Source: FEN-1219 sp964457725 (lineage in GTDB: Bacteria > Pseudomonadota > Gammaproteobacteria > Steroidobacterales > Rariloculaceae). From it: a stretch of 64,000 nucleotides of DNA. Positions 17,721 through 26,401 of this stretch are shown here, in pieces. The stretch spans positions 1-64,000 of the forward strand of contig CAYWGQ010000001.1 of assembly GCA_964457725.1 (NCBI GenBank), given 5' to 3'. The notes below the pieces were generated by a model, which saw only the letters and a list, made by a program, of their open reading frames with translations, was not told where the DNA came from and made no database searches. The number at the start of each line of letters is the position of its first letter. The stretch's first letter is position 1. Position numbers and translations under genes: made by a program.

Positions 17721-18623
17721 GTGAGAACGATCAGATTCGGATGGCTCGGCGTCGTCGCAGCAGTCGGCTATGCCGGCGGCGCTTTCGGGCAGCAGGATTT
17801 CTCCAGCGTCCAGATCGAGACCGTCCCGGTCGCGGACGGCCTCTACATGCTCGTCGGTGCCGGCGGCAACATCGCGCTCTCGACCGGCGATGACGGCACG
17901 GTCATCGTCGACACGCAATTCGCGCCCCTGACCGAGAAGATCAGCGCGGCGATTCGCGCGGCCGGCGGCGGCGACGTCGCGTTCGTGATCAACACGCACT
18001 GGCACGGCGACCACACCGGCGGCAACGAGAACTTCGGCAACGCGGGTGCGGCGATCATCGCGCACAACAACGTCCGCGTCCGCATGAGCAGCCAGCAGAC
18101 CATCGCGGCGCTGAACCAGACCGTGCCCCCGTCCCCGGCGGCCGCGCTGCCCGTGCTCACGTTCCCCGATCGCGCGACGTTCCACTGGAACGGCAATACC
18201 GTGAACGTCTTCCACGTTCCGAGCGCCCACACGGACGGCGACTCGATCGTGCACTTCACGAACCTGAACGTCTTCCACATGGGCGATACGTTCTTCAACG
18301 GCGGCTATCCGTTCATCGACGTCTCGAGCGGCGGCTCGATCGACGGCGTGATCGCGGCCGCGGAAGCCGTGCTCGCGCGGAGCGACTCCGGCACGAAGAT
18401 CATCCCGGGCCACGGCCCGCTCGCGACGCCGGACGATCTGCGCAGCTTCCTCGACGTCGTCCGCGCCGCGCGGGAACGCATCCAATCGCTGATCGATCAG
18501 GGCCGCAGCGAGGACGAGGTCGTCGCGGCGCGGCCGACCGCGGAATGGGATGCGCAGTGGGGCGGCGGGTTCATGAACGGCGAAACATTTACCCGCCTGG
18601 CCTATCAAAGCTTGAGGCGGTAG
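17721..18623 (+). CDS. secreted metallo-beta-lactamase-fold hydrolase
   Basis: 300 residues with a signal peptide ending near GAFGQQ (about residue 23). Zinc ligands are present: His93, His95, Asp97 and His98 in HWHGDH, a further His in HVPSAHTDGD, Asp in HMGDTF and His in the PGHGPL loop. The protein would be a periplasmic binuclear zinc hydrolase. It lacks the clear hallmarks of a true beta-lactamase, and many such proteins accompany quinoprotein systems. The GTG at 17721 was chosen because GGGGAG lies 7 bp upstream and the signal peptide starts here. Substrate unknown. Confidence 0.87.
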   Translation: MRTIRFGWLGVVAAVGYAGGAFGQQDFSSVQIETVPVADGLYMLVGAGGNIALSTGDDGTVIVDTQFAPLTEKISAAIRAAGGGDVAFVINTHWHGDHTGGNENFGNAGAAIIAHNNVRVRMSSQQTIAALNQTVPPSPAAALPVLTFPDRATFHWNGNTVNVFHVPSAHTDGDSIVHFTNLNVFHMGDTFFNGGYPFIDVSSGGSIDGVIAAAEAVLARSDSGTKIIPGHGPLATPDDLRSFLDVVRAARERIQSLIDQGRSEDEVVAARPTAEWDAQWGGGFMNGETFTRLAYQSLRR

Positions 18624-18644
18624 CGCGCGAGCTTCTCGGCGCGT

Positions 18645-18659
18645 CCGGCGGACCGCCGG
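18645..18659. terminator. short GC hairpin before oadG
   Basis: CCGGCG-GAC-CGCCGG lies between the metallo-hydrolase stop and oadG. The stem is strong but short and lacks a T-run. It may reduce read-through into the oad operon, or simply structure the oadG leader. Confidence 0.25.
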
Positions 18660-18686
18660 CGACGGACTTTCGACCTCGGGAGCGTC

Positions 18687-18944
18687 ATGGCGGAGCTGCT
18701 TGAGGCAGGTGTCGAGCTCACGGTGATCGGTATGAGCGTCGTCTTCGCGATGCTCACGCTGCTCGTCGGCGCGATCGCGCTGACGGCGCGGCTCTGCCGG
18801 GCGCTCGGCGCTGCAGCCGAAAGCCCTGCCGCCCCGGAACGGCCCGCGGCCGAAAGCGAGCCGGACGCCGAGATCGTCGGCGTCATCACAGCGGCCGTGC
18901 AGATGTTTCGGCGGGACCGGGAGAGCCGGCACAGCGTCACGTAG
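18687..18944 (+). CDS. oadG: oxaloacetate decarboxylase gamma chain OadG
   Basis: 85 residues: one N-terminal transmembrane helix (GMSVVFAMLTLLVGAIAL), a Pro/Ala/Glu linker and a small C-terminal segment, as in OadG subunits that anchor the alpha chain and assemble the sodium-pumping complex. The ATG at 18687 has GGGAG upstream. It is first in the order gamma-alpha-beta, the usual arrangement for Oad operons, with 33 bp to oadA. Confidence 0.85.
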   Translation: MAELLEAGVELTVIGMSVVFAMLTLLVGAIALTARLCRALGAAAESPAAPERPAAESEPDAEIVGVITAAVQMFRRDRESRHSVT

Positions 18945-18977
18945 CCGCTCGGAGCGGGTGCCGGCGAGGTTCGCTTT

Positions 18978-20774
18978 ATGGCCGTACCGTTGCAAATCAC
19001 CGAGCTGGTCCTGCGCGATGCCCATCAGTCGCTGCTCGCGACACGGTTGCGCACCGAGGACATGCTGCCGATCGCGGAAAAGCTCGACCGCGTCGGCTAC
19101 TGGTCTCTCGAAACGTGGGGCGGTGCGACCTTCGACGCCTGCATCCGTTACCTCGGCGAGGATCCGTGGGAGCGGCTGCGGACGCTGAAGCGGGCGATGC
19201 CGAACACGCGGCATCAGATGCTGCTCCGCGGCCAGAACCTGCTCGGGTACCGCCACTACGCGGACGACGTCGTCGAGCGTTTCGTCGAGCGCGCGGCCGA
19301 GAACGGCATCGACGTCTTCCGCATCTTCGACGCGCTGAACGACCTGCGGAACCTGACGACGGCGGTCAAGGCCGCGCTCGCGGCCGGCAAGCACGCGCAG
19401 GGCACCATGTGTTACACGGTCAGCCCGGTGCACACGATCGACCTCTACGTCGATCTCGCGCGGCAGCTCGAGGACATGGGCTGCCAATCGATCTGCATCA
19501 AGGACATGGCCGGGCTCCTGAAGCCGTACGTCGCGGAGGAGCTCGTCTCCCGGCTGAAGGAAGCGGTGCGCGTGCCGATCGCGATGCAGTCGCACGCGAC
19601 GACCGGGATGAGCACGGTCACGAACATCAAGGCGGCCGAGGCCGGCATCGACATGATCGATACCGCGATCTCGTCGATGAGCATGACTTACGCGCACTCG
19701 CCGACCGAGAGCATCGTCGCGATCCTCGAAGGCACGCCGCGCGACACGGGCCTCGATCTGAAGCTGCTCGAGGAGATCGCAGCCTACTTCCGCGCCGTGC
19801 GGAAGAAGTACGCCAAGTTCGAGGGCAGCCTGAAAGGCGTCGACGCGCGCATCCTGCTCGCCCAGGTGCCGGGCGGCATGCTGACGAACATGGAGAGCCA
19901 GCTGAAGCAGCAGGGCGCGGCGGACCGCTACGACGAGGTGCTGCAAGAGATTCCCCGCGTCCGGAAGGATCTGGGCTATATCCCGCTCGTGACGCCGACC
20001 TCGCAGATCGTCGGGACACAGGCCGTGCTGAACGTGCTGACCGGCGAGCGCTACAAGACGATCACGAAGGAAACCCAGGCGATACTGAAGGGCGAGTATG
20101 GCGCGACGCCGGCGCCGGTCGATCGCGAGCTGCAGAAGCGCGTGCTGAACGGCGCCGAGCCGATCACCGGCCGGCCGGCCGACCTGCTCGAGCCGGAGCT
20201 CGCGAAGCTCACGGCCGAGCTCGACGCGGCCGCGGATGAGCGGGGCTTCGAGCATCGCGGCATCGACGACGTGCTGACGTACGCGCTGTTCCCGCAGGTC
20301 GGCCTCAGGTTCCTCGAGCACCGGGGCGATCCGACGGCGTTCGAGCCGCCGCCGGGCGCCGAATCGGAGCCGCCGGCCGCCGCGGCCGCCCGGCCTGCGG
20401 CGCCCACCGGCGGCGCGCCGCAGCCTCCGGCGAGCGAACGGTACCTCGTGACGGTGAACGGCCGCACCTACGACGTGGTCGTTGCGGCCGGCGGAGCCGT
20501 CGAATCGATCGCGCCCGCCGCGGCCGCGGCACCGCCCGCGCCTCCTGCGCCCGCCGAACCTGCGGAGCCCGTCCGCGCGCCGCTCGCCGGCAACATCATC
20601 CGCGTGCTCGCGCGCGAGGGCCAACGAGTCAGCTCCGGCGAAGTGCTCGTCGTGCTCGAGGCGATGAAGATGGAGACGGAGATCCGTGCGTCGAAGCCGG
20701 GCGTCGTGCGCAACGTCGCCGTGAAGCAGGGCGACGCGGTCGAGGTCGGCCGCCCCTTGCTCCAGCTCGGCTGA
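18978..20774 (+). CDS. oadA: oxaloacetate decarboxylase alpha chain OadA
   Basis: 598 residues. The carboxyltransferase domain (about 1-300; RDAHQSLLATR, metal-binding QSHATTGM) removes CO2 from oxaloacetate and passes it to biotin. The conserved PYC_OADA domain follows (to about 465), then a long Ala/Pro-rich linker and a C-terminal biotinyl domain with the attachment lysine in EAMKME. Length and order match Klebsiella/Vibrio OadA. It works with OadB and OadG at the inner membrane. Confidence 0.95.
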   Translation: MAVPLQITELVLRDAHQSLLATRLRTEDMLPIAEKLDRVGYWSLETWGGATFDACIRYLGEDPWERLRTLKRAMPNTRHQMLLRGQNLLGYRHYADDVVERFVERAAENGIDVFRIFDALNDLRNLTTAVKAALAAGKHAQGTMCYTVSPVHTIDLYVDLARQLEDMGCQSICIKDMAGLLKPYVAEELVSRLKEAVRVPIAMQSHATTGMSTVTNIKAAEAGIDMIDTAISSMSMTYAHSPTESIVAILEGTPRDTGLDLKLLEEIAAYFRAVRKKYAKFEGSLKGVDARILLAQVPGGMLTNMESQLKQQGAADRYDEVLQEIPRVRKDLGYIPLVTPTSQIVGTQAVLNVLTGERYKTITKETQAILKGEYGATPAPVDRELQKRVLNGAEPITGRPADLLEPELAKLTAELDAAADERGFEHRGIDDVLTYALFPQVGLRFLEHRGDPTAFEPPPGAESEPPAAAAARPAAPTGGAPQPPASERYLVTVNGRTYDVVVAAGGAVESIAPAAAAAPPAPPAPAEPAEPVRAPLAGNIIRVLAREGQRVSSGEVLVVLEAMKMETEIRASKPGVVRNVAVKQGDAVEVGRPLLQLG

Positions 20775-20784
20775 GCCCACGCGG

Positions 20785-21915
20785 ATGGAGCGGCTCGCCG
20801 AGCTCTGGGCCGTCACCGGCATCGCGAATTTGACCGCCGGGGAGGCGCTGATGATGGGCGTCGGCGGCGTCCTGATCTATCTCGCGATCCGCAAGGGCTT
20901 CGAGCCGCTGCTGCTGATCCCGATCGGCTTCGGAGCGATCCTGACGAACATCCCGGTCGCGAACATCGCCGGCCCCGAAGGGCTACTCGGCTACATGACG
21001 GCGATCGGCATCGACACCGGCGTCTTTCCGCTTCTGATCTTCCTCGGCGTCGGCGCCCTCACCGACTTCGGCGCGCTGATCGCGAACCCGAAGACACTGC
21101 TGCTCGGCGCCGCCGCGCAATTCGGAATCTTTTTGACGCTGCTCGGCGCGCTCGCGCTGAACTTCCTCCCGGGCTTCGACTTCTCGCTCGCCGAGGCCGC
21201 CTCGATCGGCATCATCGGCGGCGCGGACGGCCCGACGGCCATCTTCCTGTCGTCGCGGCTCGCTCCCGATTTGCTCGGCTCGATCGCCGTCGCGGCCTAT
21301 TCGTACATGGCGCTCGTGCCGATCATCCAGCCGCCGATCATGCGCGCGCTGACGACCGAGCGCGAGCGCGCGATCGTGATGGAGCAACTGCGGCCCGTGT
21401 CGCGCTTGGAGAAGATCCTGTTCGCGTTCGTCGTGCTCGGCGCCGTCGTCCTCTTCCTGCCGGATGCCGCGCCGCTGATCGGCATGCTGATGTTCGGCAA
21501 CCTGCTGCGCGAGTCCGGCGTCGTCGAGCGATTGTCGAGAACGGCGCAGCACGAGCTGATCAACATCGTCACGATCTTCCTCGGGCTCGCGGTCGGCTCG
21601 AAGCTCTCCGCGGATCTATTCCTCACGGTCGAGACGCTCGGCATCCTCGTGCTCGGGGCGATCGCGTTCGCGATCGGCACCGCCGCCGGCGTGCTGATGG
21701 GCAAGCTGATGTGCTGGGCGAGCGGCGGACGCGTCAATCCGCTGATCGGCGCGGCCGGCGTCTCCGCGGTGCCGATGGCGGCTCGCGTCGTGAACAAGGT
21801 CGGGCTCGAAAGCGATCAGAGCAACTTCCTGCTGATGCATGCGATGGGCCCGAACGTCGCCGGCGTGATCGGCTCGGCCGTCGCGGCCGGCGTGCTGCTC
21901 GCGCTCGTAGGCTGA
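20785..21915 (+). CDS. oadB: oxaloacetate decarboxylase beta chain OadB
   Basis: 376-residue membrane subunit that decarboxylates carboxybiotin and exports sodium ions. The conserved GGADGPTAIFL segment holds the aspartate known to be needed for sodium transport, and GLESDQSNFLLMHAMGPNVAG is near the C-terminus. It is shorter than the roughly 430-residue enterobacterial version, as in many other OadB/GcdB-type proteins. It starts 10 bp after oadA. Confidence 0.93.
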   Translation: MERLAELWAVTGIANLTAGEALMMGVGGVLIYLAIRKGFEPLLLIPIGFGAILTNIPVANIAGPEGLLGYMTAIGIDTGVFPLLIFLGVGALTDFGALIANPKTLLLGAAAQFGIFLTLLGALALNFLPGFDFSLAEAASIGIIGGADGPTAIFLSSRLAPDLLGSIAVAAYSYMALVPIIQPPIMRALTTERERAIVMEQLRPVSRLEKILFAFVVLGAVVLFLPDAAPLIGMLMFGNLLRESGVVERLSRTAQHELINIVTIFLGLAVGSKLSADLFLTVETLGILVLGAIAFAIGTAAGVLMGKLMCWASGGRVNPLIGAAGVSAVPMAARVVNKVGLESDQSNFLLMHAMGPNVAGVIGSAVAAGVLLALVG

Positions 21916-22057
21916 CCGGCCCAGCCATCGCAGACCGCACGACGGCCGCTCGTCCCGCGCCGAAACGCAGGGTTTGCAAGCCGCGTCCAAATCCTTCACT
22001 GCACGCCGGCGGCCGTAGCGCCGTGGCACGCGGAGACGCTTGCGTTCTCCGTCCACA

Positions 22058-22073
22058 TGGCACGCGTGTTGCA
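22058..22073 (+). promoter_or_regulatory. sigma54-type (-24/-12) promoter
   Basis: TGGCACG-cgtg-TTGCA matches the sigma54 consensus (TGGCACG, four bases, TTGCW) at every defined base shown, with the correct 10-bp spacing between GG and GC. Transcription would start near 22084, giving a leader of about 68 nt before the ferritin-like gene, which has a strong TAGGAG site. A second TGGCACG at 22024-22030 lacks properly spaced TTGC. An enhancer-binding activator would be required. Confidence 0.65.
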
Positions 22074-22151
22074 CCGGCGCTGGCCTCTAGCGCTCTCTTT
22101 GCAGCGTCAACCAAGGAAGGCAAGGGCCGCAGACCGTAGGAGACCGGCACG

Positions 22152-23414
22152 ATGACATTCAACCCGCTCGAGGAAAAAGGGATCCCGCTCGACAAGCAAC
22201 TGCGCAACTGGCGGGAGCTCAACGTCGAACCGTACCGCAAGGAGGAGGTGCATCCGTACAGCCGCACGCGCGGCATCCTCATGAACGGCATAGAGGTGGA
22301 GAACATCATCTTCGGCCACCAGATGGCGCGGAACACGCTCGATACCGAGGTGAAGCGTCAGCTCGCGTGGCTCCGGCGCATCGAGCAACAGCAACAGAAG
22401 GCCATCAACTGGCTAATTCCGGGCGACGAGACCACGATCGAAGTGACGCTGGGGTACGAGCAAGTCGCGGTCGACCTGACCGCGTGGCTCGCCCAGCACG
22501 AGCCCGATCCTTATTTGAAGCGGGTGTACGACTTCGCGCTGCTCGAGGACTTCGATCACCTGTATCGCTACGCGAATCTGTACCAGCTGATCGAGGGCGG
22601 GAAAGCGGACCGGATTTGCGACGATCTGACCGAGATCATGCCCGGGCGGCCGACCGTCTTCGAGCACCGCGACCCGAGCGACGAGATCCGCAGGCCGATG
22701 ACCGCGCTCGCGGCGGATCCGCAGTCCTTGCTGAACGCCCTGACGATCGTCTCGGCGGAGCAGCAGACGATGAACTGGTACATGAACATCGGCAACCGCT
22801 ACCAGGAGCCGATCGCCCGCGCGACCTACGCCGAGATCGCGCAGATCGAAGAGCAGCACGTTTCCCACTACGAATCGATTCTCGACCCGGCGGCCAGCTG
22901 GCTCGAGAACCTCGTGCTCCATCAATGGCACGAGTGCTGGATGTACTGGTCCGTGATGCAGGACGAGATCGATCCGAAGGTGCGCGCGATCTACGAGCTC
23001 CACCTGAACATGGAAATCGAGCACCTGCGGATCGCCTGCGAGCTGATGAAGAAGGTCGAGAAGCGCGACCCGCAGTCGATACTCCCGTCCGCGACCTTCG
23101 AGCAGCCGTTGCGGTTCCAGCCGAACAAGGCCTATGTCCGCAGCGTCCTCGCGGAGACGGTCGACTGGACGTCGAAGAACTCCGATTTCGTGCCGGTGTC
23201 GACGCTGCCGGAGGACGACCGCTACTTCCAGTACCAGCGCGCGGTCAACGGCGACTGGTCGCCGACAGAAGCGGTCATCCGCGAGAACGCGCAGCGCAAC
23301 GGCAAGGAGTACCGCCTGCAGACCGACGGCGAGCACCCGGTGCCGGGTCTTCGCGAAGGCGAGCGCACCGAGGAGATCGACTACGCCCGGCTCAGCCAAT
23401 CGGCCGCCGCCTGA
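22152..23414 (+). CDS. ferritin-like-fold protein of unknown function, 420 aa
   Basis: Unrecognised soluble 420-residue protein. It is mostly helical and has two metal-binding-type motifs typical of ferritin-like di-iron bundles: E233-E-Q-H236 with His239/Glu241 in one helix, and E288-I-E-H291 in a later helix. An earlier helix carries LGYEQVAVD. The C-terminal 80 residues are charged and not obviously helical. There is no signal peptide. The ATG at 22152 has TAGGAG 9 bp upstream. The next gene is a hemerythrin-DUF892 fusion, also an iron/oxygen-type protein. A di-iron oxidase, iron store or stress protein are all possible; I cannot assign one. Confidence 0.75.
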   Translation: MTFNPLEEKGIPLDKQLRNWRELNVEPYRKEEVHPYSRTRGILMNGIEVENIIFGHQMARNTLDTEVKRQLAWLRRIEQQQQKAINWLIPGDETTIEVTLGYEQVAVDLTAWLAQHEPDPYLKRVYDFALLEDFDHLYRYANLYQLIEGGKADRICDDLTEIMPGRPTVFEHRDPSDEIRRPMTALAADPQSLLNALTIVSAEQQTMNWYMNIGNRYQEPIARATYAEIAQIEEQHVSHYESILDPAASWLENLVLHQWHECWMYWSVMQDEIDPKVRAIYELHLNMEIEHLRIACELMKKVEKRDPQSILPSATFEQPLRFQPNKAYVRSVLAETVDWTSKNSDFVPVSTLPEDDRYFQYQRAVNGDWSPTEAVIRENAQRNGKEYRLQTDGEHPVPGLREGERTEEIDYARLSQSAAA

Positions 23415-23486
23415 AGAACAACCGCTCGGCGCGGACCGGCCGGGCTCGAGCCGCTCCGCGCCGTCGGCGGAAGAGAAGGAATCGTC

Positions 23487-24554
23487 ATGAGAACGTTCAT
23501 CGCAGACCGCGGCACCGGCGAGCCCATCTCGCTCGGCGCCGCGCTCCTCGCCGGTAAGAAGGTCGCGCCCGACGCGACCACCCTGCTCGAGGAAGACCAC
23601 CGGGTCGTGCTCGGCTGGTTCGACTGGTACTCGCAGGCCGAAAGCACCGACCTCAAGGATCGGATCGCCGAGAAGATCTGCCTTGCGCTCCGGGCGCACA
23701 TGCAGGCCGAGGAAGAGGCGCTCTACCCGGGTGCGCGCGTGCAAGCCGACACGAGCGTCGTCGAGCGGGCGTATGCGGAGCACTCGCACGGCAAGGATCT
23801 GATGGAGCGGATCGAGAGCGCCGAAGGCGAGGCGCGAGACGCGCTCGTCCGCGAGCTCGAGACCGAGATACGGGCGCACGTCGACGGCGAAGAAGGCGAG
23901 ATGTTCCCGGCGCTTCGCGCGAGCAGCATGGACGTCTACGCCGTCGGCCGCGCGGTCGCCTCCGTTCGCGTCGACTCGCTGTTCCAGCAAACCGGCCGCG
24001 ACCCGGCCGAGCGTGAGCTCAAGGAGTACCCGAACATGCAAATCTCCCCCGACGAAGCGAGGGACTTTTTCGTCCTGGGCCTGAAGAACTGCCACGCGAC
24101 GACTCGCCAGGGCCGCGCGCTGATCGAAAGCCAGGTCAAGCGCCTGCAGAACTATCCGGACGTGAAGCGCAAGCTCGAGCAGCATCTGACCGAGAAGGAC
24201 GCGCAGCTCGAGCGGCTCGAGAAGCTCCTCGAAGGCTACGGCGAGAAGCGCTCGAAGCTGAAGGACGCGGCGATGACGGCCGCCGCGGGCGCGGCCGGCA
24301 TGGCGGCCGCGGCCGCCGACGACGAAGTCATCAAGAACAGCTTCGCGACCCTCGCGCAGGCGAAGTACGAATCGGCGGCCTACGAGACGCTGATCCTGTT
24401 CGCGTCCGCGGCCGGCGAGAACGCGGCGCTGCGCCCGCTGCAGCAATCGCTGAACGAATCGCGGGGCCTCGCGGCGTTCGTCGAGGAGAACCTTCGCGCG
24501 ACCGGCATGCGGTTCCTGCAGCTCCGGAGCCGCGGCGCCGAGGCGAGCCACTGA
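23487..24554 (+). CDS. hemerythrin domain fused to DUF892 ferritin-like domain
   Basis: 355 residues. Residues 30-160 form a hemerythrin-like bundle with likely iron ligands His38, His71, Glu75, His99/His101, His131 and Glu135. Residues about 178-345 match the DUF892/YciE-type ferritin-like domain (LKNCHATTRQGRALIESQ, AKYESAAYETLILFA), interrupted by an Ala-rich stretch. The two domains are usually separate proteins. The product is cytoplasmic and probably handles oxygen, nitric oxide or iron under stress. An AGAAGGAA site precedes the ATG. treZ starts 7 bp after its stop. Confidence 0.85.
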   Translation: MRTFIADRGTGEPISLGAALLAGKKVAPDATTLLEEDHRVVLGWFDWYSQAESTDLKDRIAEKICLALRAHMQAEEEALYPGARVQADTSVVERAYAEHSHGKDLMERIESAEGEARDALVRELETEIRAHVDGEEGEMFPALRASSMDVYAVGRAVASVRVDSLFQQTGRDPAERELKEYPNMQISPDEARDFFVLGLKNCHATTRQGRALIESQVKRLQNYPDVKRKLEQHLTEKDAQLERLEKLLEGYGEKRSKLKDAAMTAAAGAAGMAAAAADDEVIKNSFATLAQAKYESAAYETLILFASAAGENAALRPLQQSLNESRGLAAFVEENLRATGMRFLQLRSRGAEASH

Positions 24555-24561
24555 TTCGGCG

Positions 24562-26391
24562 ATGACCGCCGCCGGAAGAGTCCGGCGTGCGCACCGGATG
24601 CCGTTCGGCGCCGCCGTCGAGCGCGGCGGCGTCCGCTTCCGGCTGTGGGCGCCGGCCGAGGCTCGCGTCGACCTCGTGCTCGAGCCCTCCGGCGACCGGC
24701 TCTCGATGGACGGCGTCGGTGACGGCTGGCACGAGCTGTACACCGAGGCGGCGCGGCCGGGCACGCGCTACCGGTTCGAGCTCGGCAACGGCATGCGCAT
24801 ACCCGATCCCGCCTCGCGCTTTCAGCCGGACGACGTGCATGGCGCGAGCGAGGTCATCGACCCGACTGCCTACGTCTGGTCGGACGGCGCCTGGCGCGGC
24901 CGGCCGTGGCACGAGGCGGTGCTGTACGAAGCGCACGTCGGCACGTACACGCCGGAGGGAACGTTTGCGGCGCTGATCGCGAAGCTCGATCACTTGGCGG
25001 CGCTCGGCGTGACGGGGCTCGAGCTCATGCCGATCGCCGACTTTCCGGGCCGGCGCAACTGGGGCTACGACGGCGTGCTCTGGTTCGCACCGGACGCGGC
25101 TTACGGCAGACCGGAGGAGCTGAAAGCGCTCGTCGATGCCGCGCACGCGCGCGGCCTGATGGTGCTGCTCGACGTCGTGTACAACCATTTCGGCCCCGAA
25201 GGCAACTACCTTCCGGCGTACGCGCCGCAGCTCTTCACCGCGCGCCACAAGACGCCGTGGGGCAACGCGGTCAACTTCGACGGGCCCGGCAGCGCGACCG
25301 TCCGCGCGCTGGTGATCGAGAACGCGCTCTATTGGCTCGAGGAATTCCATTTCGACGGCCTGCGTCTCGACGCTGTGCATGCAATCGTCGACGACGGCCC
25401 GCGGCACGTGCTCGAGGAGCTCGCCGCCCGCGTTCGCGAGGCCTGCGGCGAGCGCCACGTGCACCTAGTGCTCGAGAACGGCGACAACGAGGCGCGATTC
25501 CTGCGCCGAGACGATGACGGGCGCCCGCTCCGCTACGACGCGCAGTGGAACGACGACTTGCACCACGGGCTGCACGCCGCCGCGACCGGCGAGCGCAGCG
25601 GCTACTACGCCGAATACTTCGGCGACACGGCCAAGCTCGCGCGCGCGTTCGCCGAAGGCTTCGCGTTCCAGGGCGAGACGATGCACTACGTCGGCCGGCC
25701 GCGCGGCGAGCCGAGCGCCGATCTCCCGCCGACCGCCTTCATCGCGTTCATCCAGAACCACGATCAGGTCGGCAATCGCGCGTTCGGCGACCGGCTGAGC
25801 GCGGCGCTCGGGCCGGAGGCGCTGCGCGCGATCGCCGCCGCCTATCTGCTCTGCCCGCAGATACCGCTGCTCTTCATGGGCGAGGAGTGGGCGGCGCCGG
25901 AGCCGTTTCCGTTCTTCTGCGACTTCGGGCCGGAGCTCGCGCAAGCCGTCCGCGACGGGCGACGCGAGGAGTTCGCGCAGTTCCAGGAATTTCAGGATCC
26001 CGATGCGCGCGAGCGCATTCCGGACCCGACCGCCGAGGAGACGTTTCGCTCCGCGAAGCTCGACTGGACGCGGATCGCCACCGAGCCGCACGCCGGCTGG
26101 CTCGACTGGTATCGGCGGATCCTGCGCGTGCGCCGCGCCGAGCTCGTGCCCCGCCTCGCAGGCGCACCGGGCGGCACCGGCGAGCACGCGACGCTCGCAC
26201 CGGGCGTGCTCGAGGCGCGCTGGCGCCTCGCCGACGACAGTCGCCTGACGCTCCGCGCGGTGCTGCGCCCGGAGCCGTTCGACGGCTTCGAGCCGGCCAG
26301 CGGCCGCGTGCTGTGGCGCGAGGGCGCCGACGTCTCCGCCGACGCGGCCGCGCCTTGGTCGGTCCTCTGGCTGCTTGCCGGCGGCAGGTAG
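24562..26391 (+). CDS. treZ: malto-oligosyltrehalose trehalohydrolase TreZ
   Basis: 609-residue GH13 enzyme that cuts trehalose from malto-oligosyltrehalose. An N-terminal CBM48-like domain (about 15-100) precedes the catalytic barrel with nucleophile Asp270 (GLRLDAVHAI), acid/base Glu305 (LENGDN) and Asp401 (QNHDQVGNR). The C-terminal beta domain is present. The start at 24562 gives about a dozen residues before the conserved GAAVERGGVRFRLWAP; the Met at residue 13 is an alternative. The partner treY is not in this window. Confidence 0.93.
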   Translation: MTAAGRVRRAHRMPFGAAVERGGVRFRLWAPAEARVDLVLEPSGDRLSMDGVGDGWHELYTEAARPGTRYRFELGNGMRIPDPASRFQPDDVHGASEVIDPTAYVWSDGAWRGRPWHEAVLYEAHVGTYTPEGTFAALIAKLDHLAALGVTGLELMPIADFPGRRNWGYDGVLWFAPDAAYGRPEELKALVDAAHARGLMVLLDVVYNHFGPEGNYLPAYAPQLFTARHKTPWGNAVNFDGPGSATVRALVIENALYWLEEFHFDGLRLDAVHAIVDDGPRHVLEELAARVREACGERHVHLVLENGDNEARFLRRDDDGRPLRYDAQWNDDLHHGLHAAATGERSGYYAEYFGDTAKLARAFAEGFAFQGETMHYVGRPRGEPSADLPPTAFIAFIQNHDQVGNRAFGDRLSAALGPEALRAIAAAYLLCPQIPLLFMGEEWAAPEPFPFFCDFGPELAQAVRDGRREEFAQFQEFQDPDARERIPDPTAEETFRSAKLDWTRIATEPHAGWLDWYRRILRVRRAELVPRLAGAPGGTGEHATLAPGVLEARWRLADDSRLTLRAVLRPEPFDGFEPASGRVLWREGADVSADAAAPWSVLWLLAGGR

Positions 26392-26401
26392 GAACACGCC
26401 G

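Noticed and set aside
17721..18623. Considered as an antibiotic-resistance beta-lactamase
   Set aside because: HxHxDH alone is common to the whole superfamily, and there is no specific class B signature to support a resistance call.
16371..20822. Minus-strand open frame of about 1480 codons
   Set aside because: It overlaps MFS, the metallo-hydrolase, oadG and oadA in other frames. The translation is Arg/Ala/Asp-rich without domain pattern, a product of high GC with few stops.
22413..24764. Minus-strand open frame of 783 codons
   Set aside because: Antisense to the ferritin-like and hemerythrin-DUF892 genes; composition typical of high-GC shadows.
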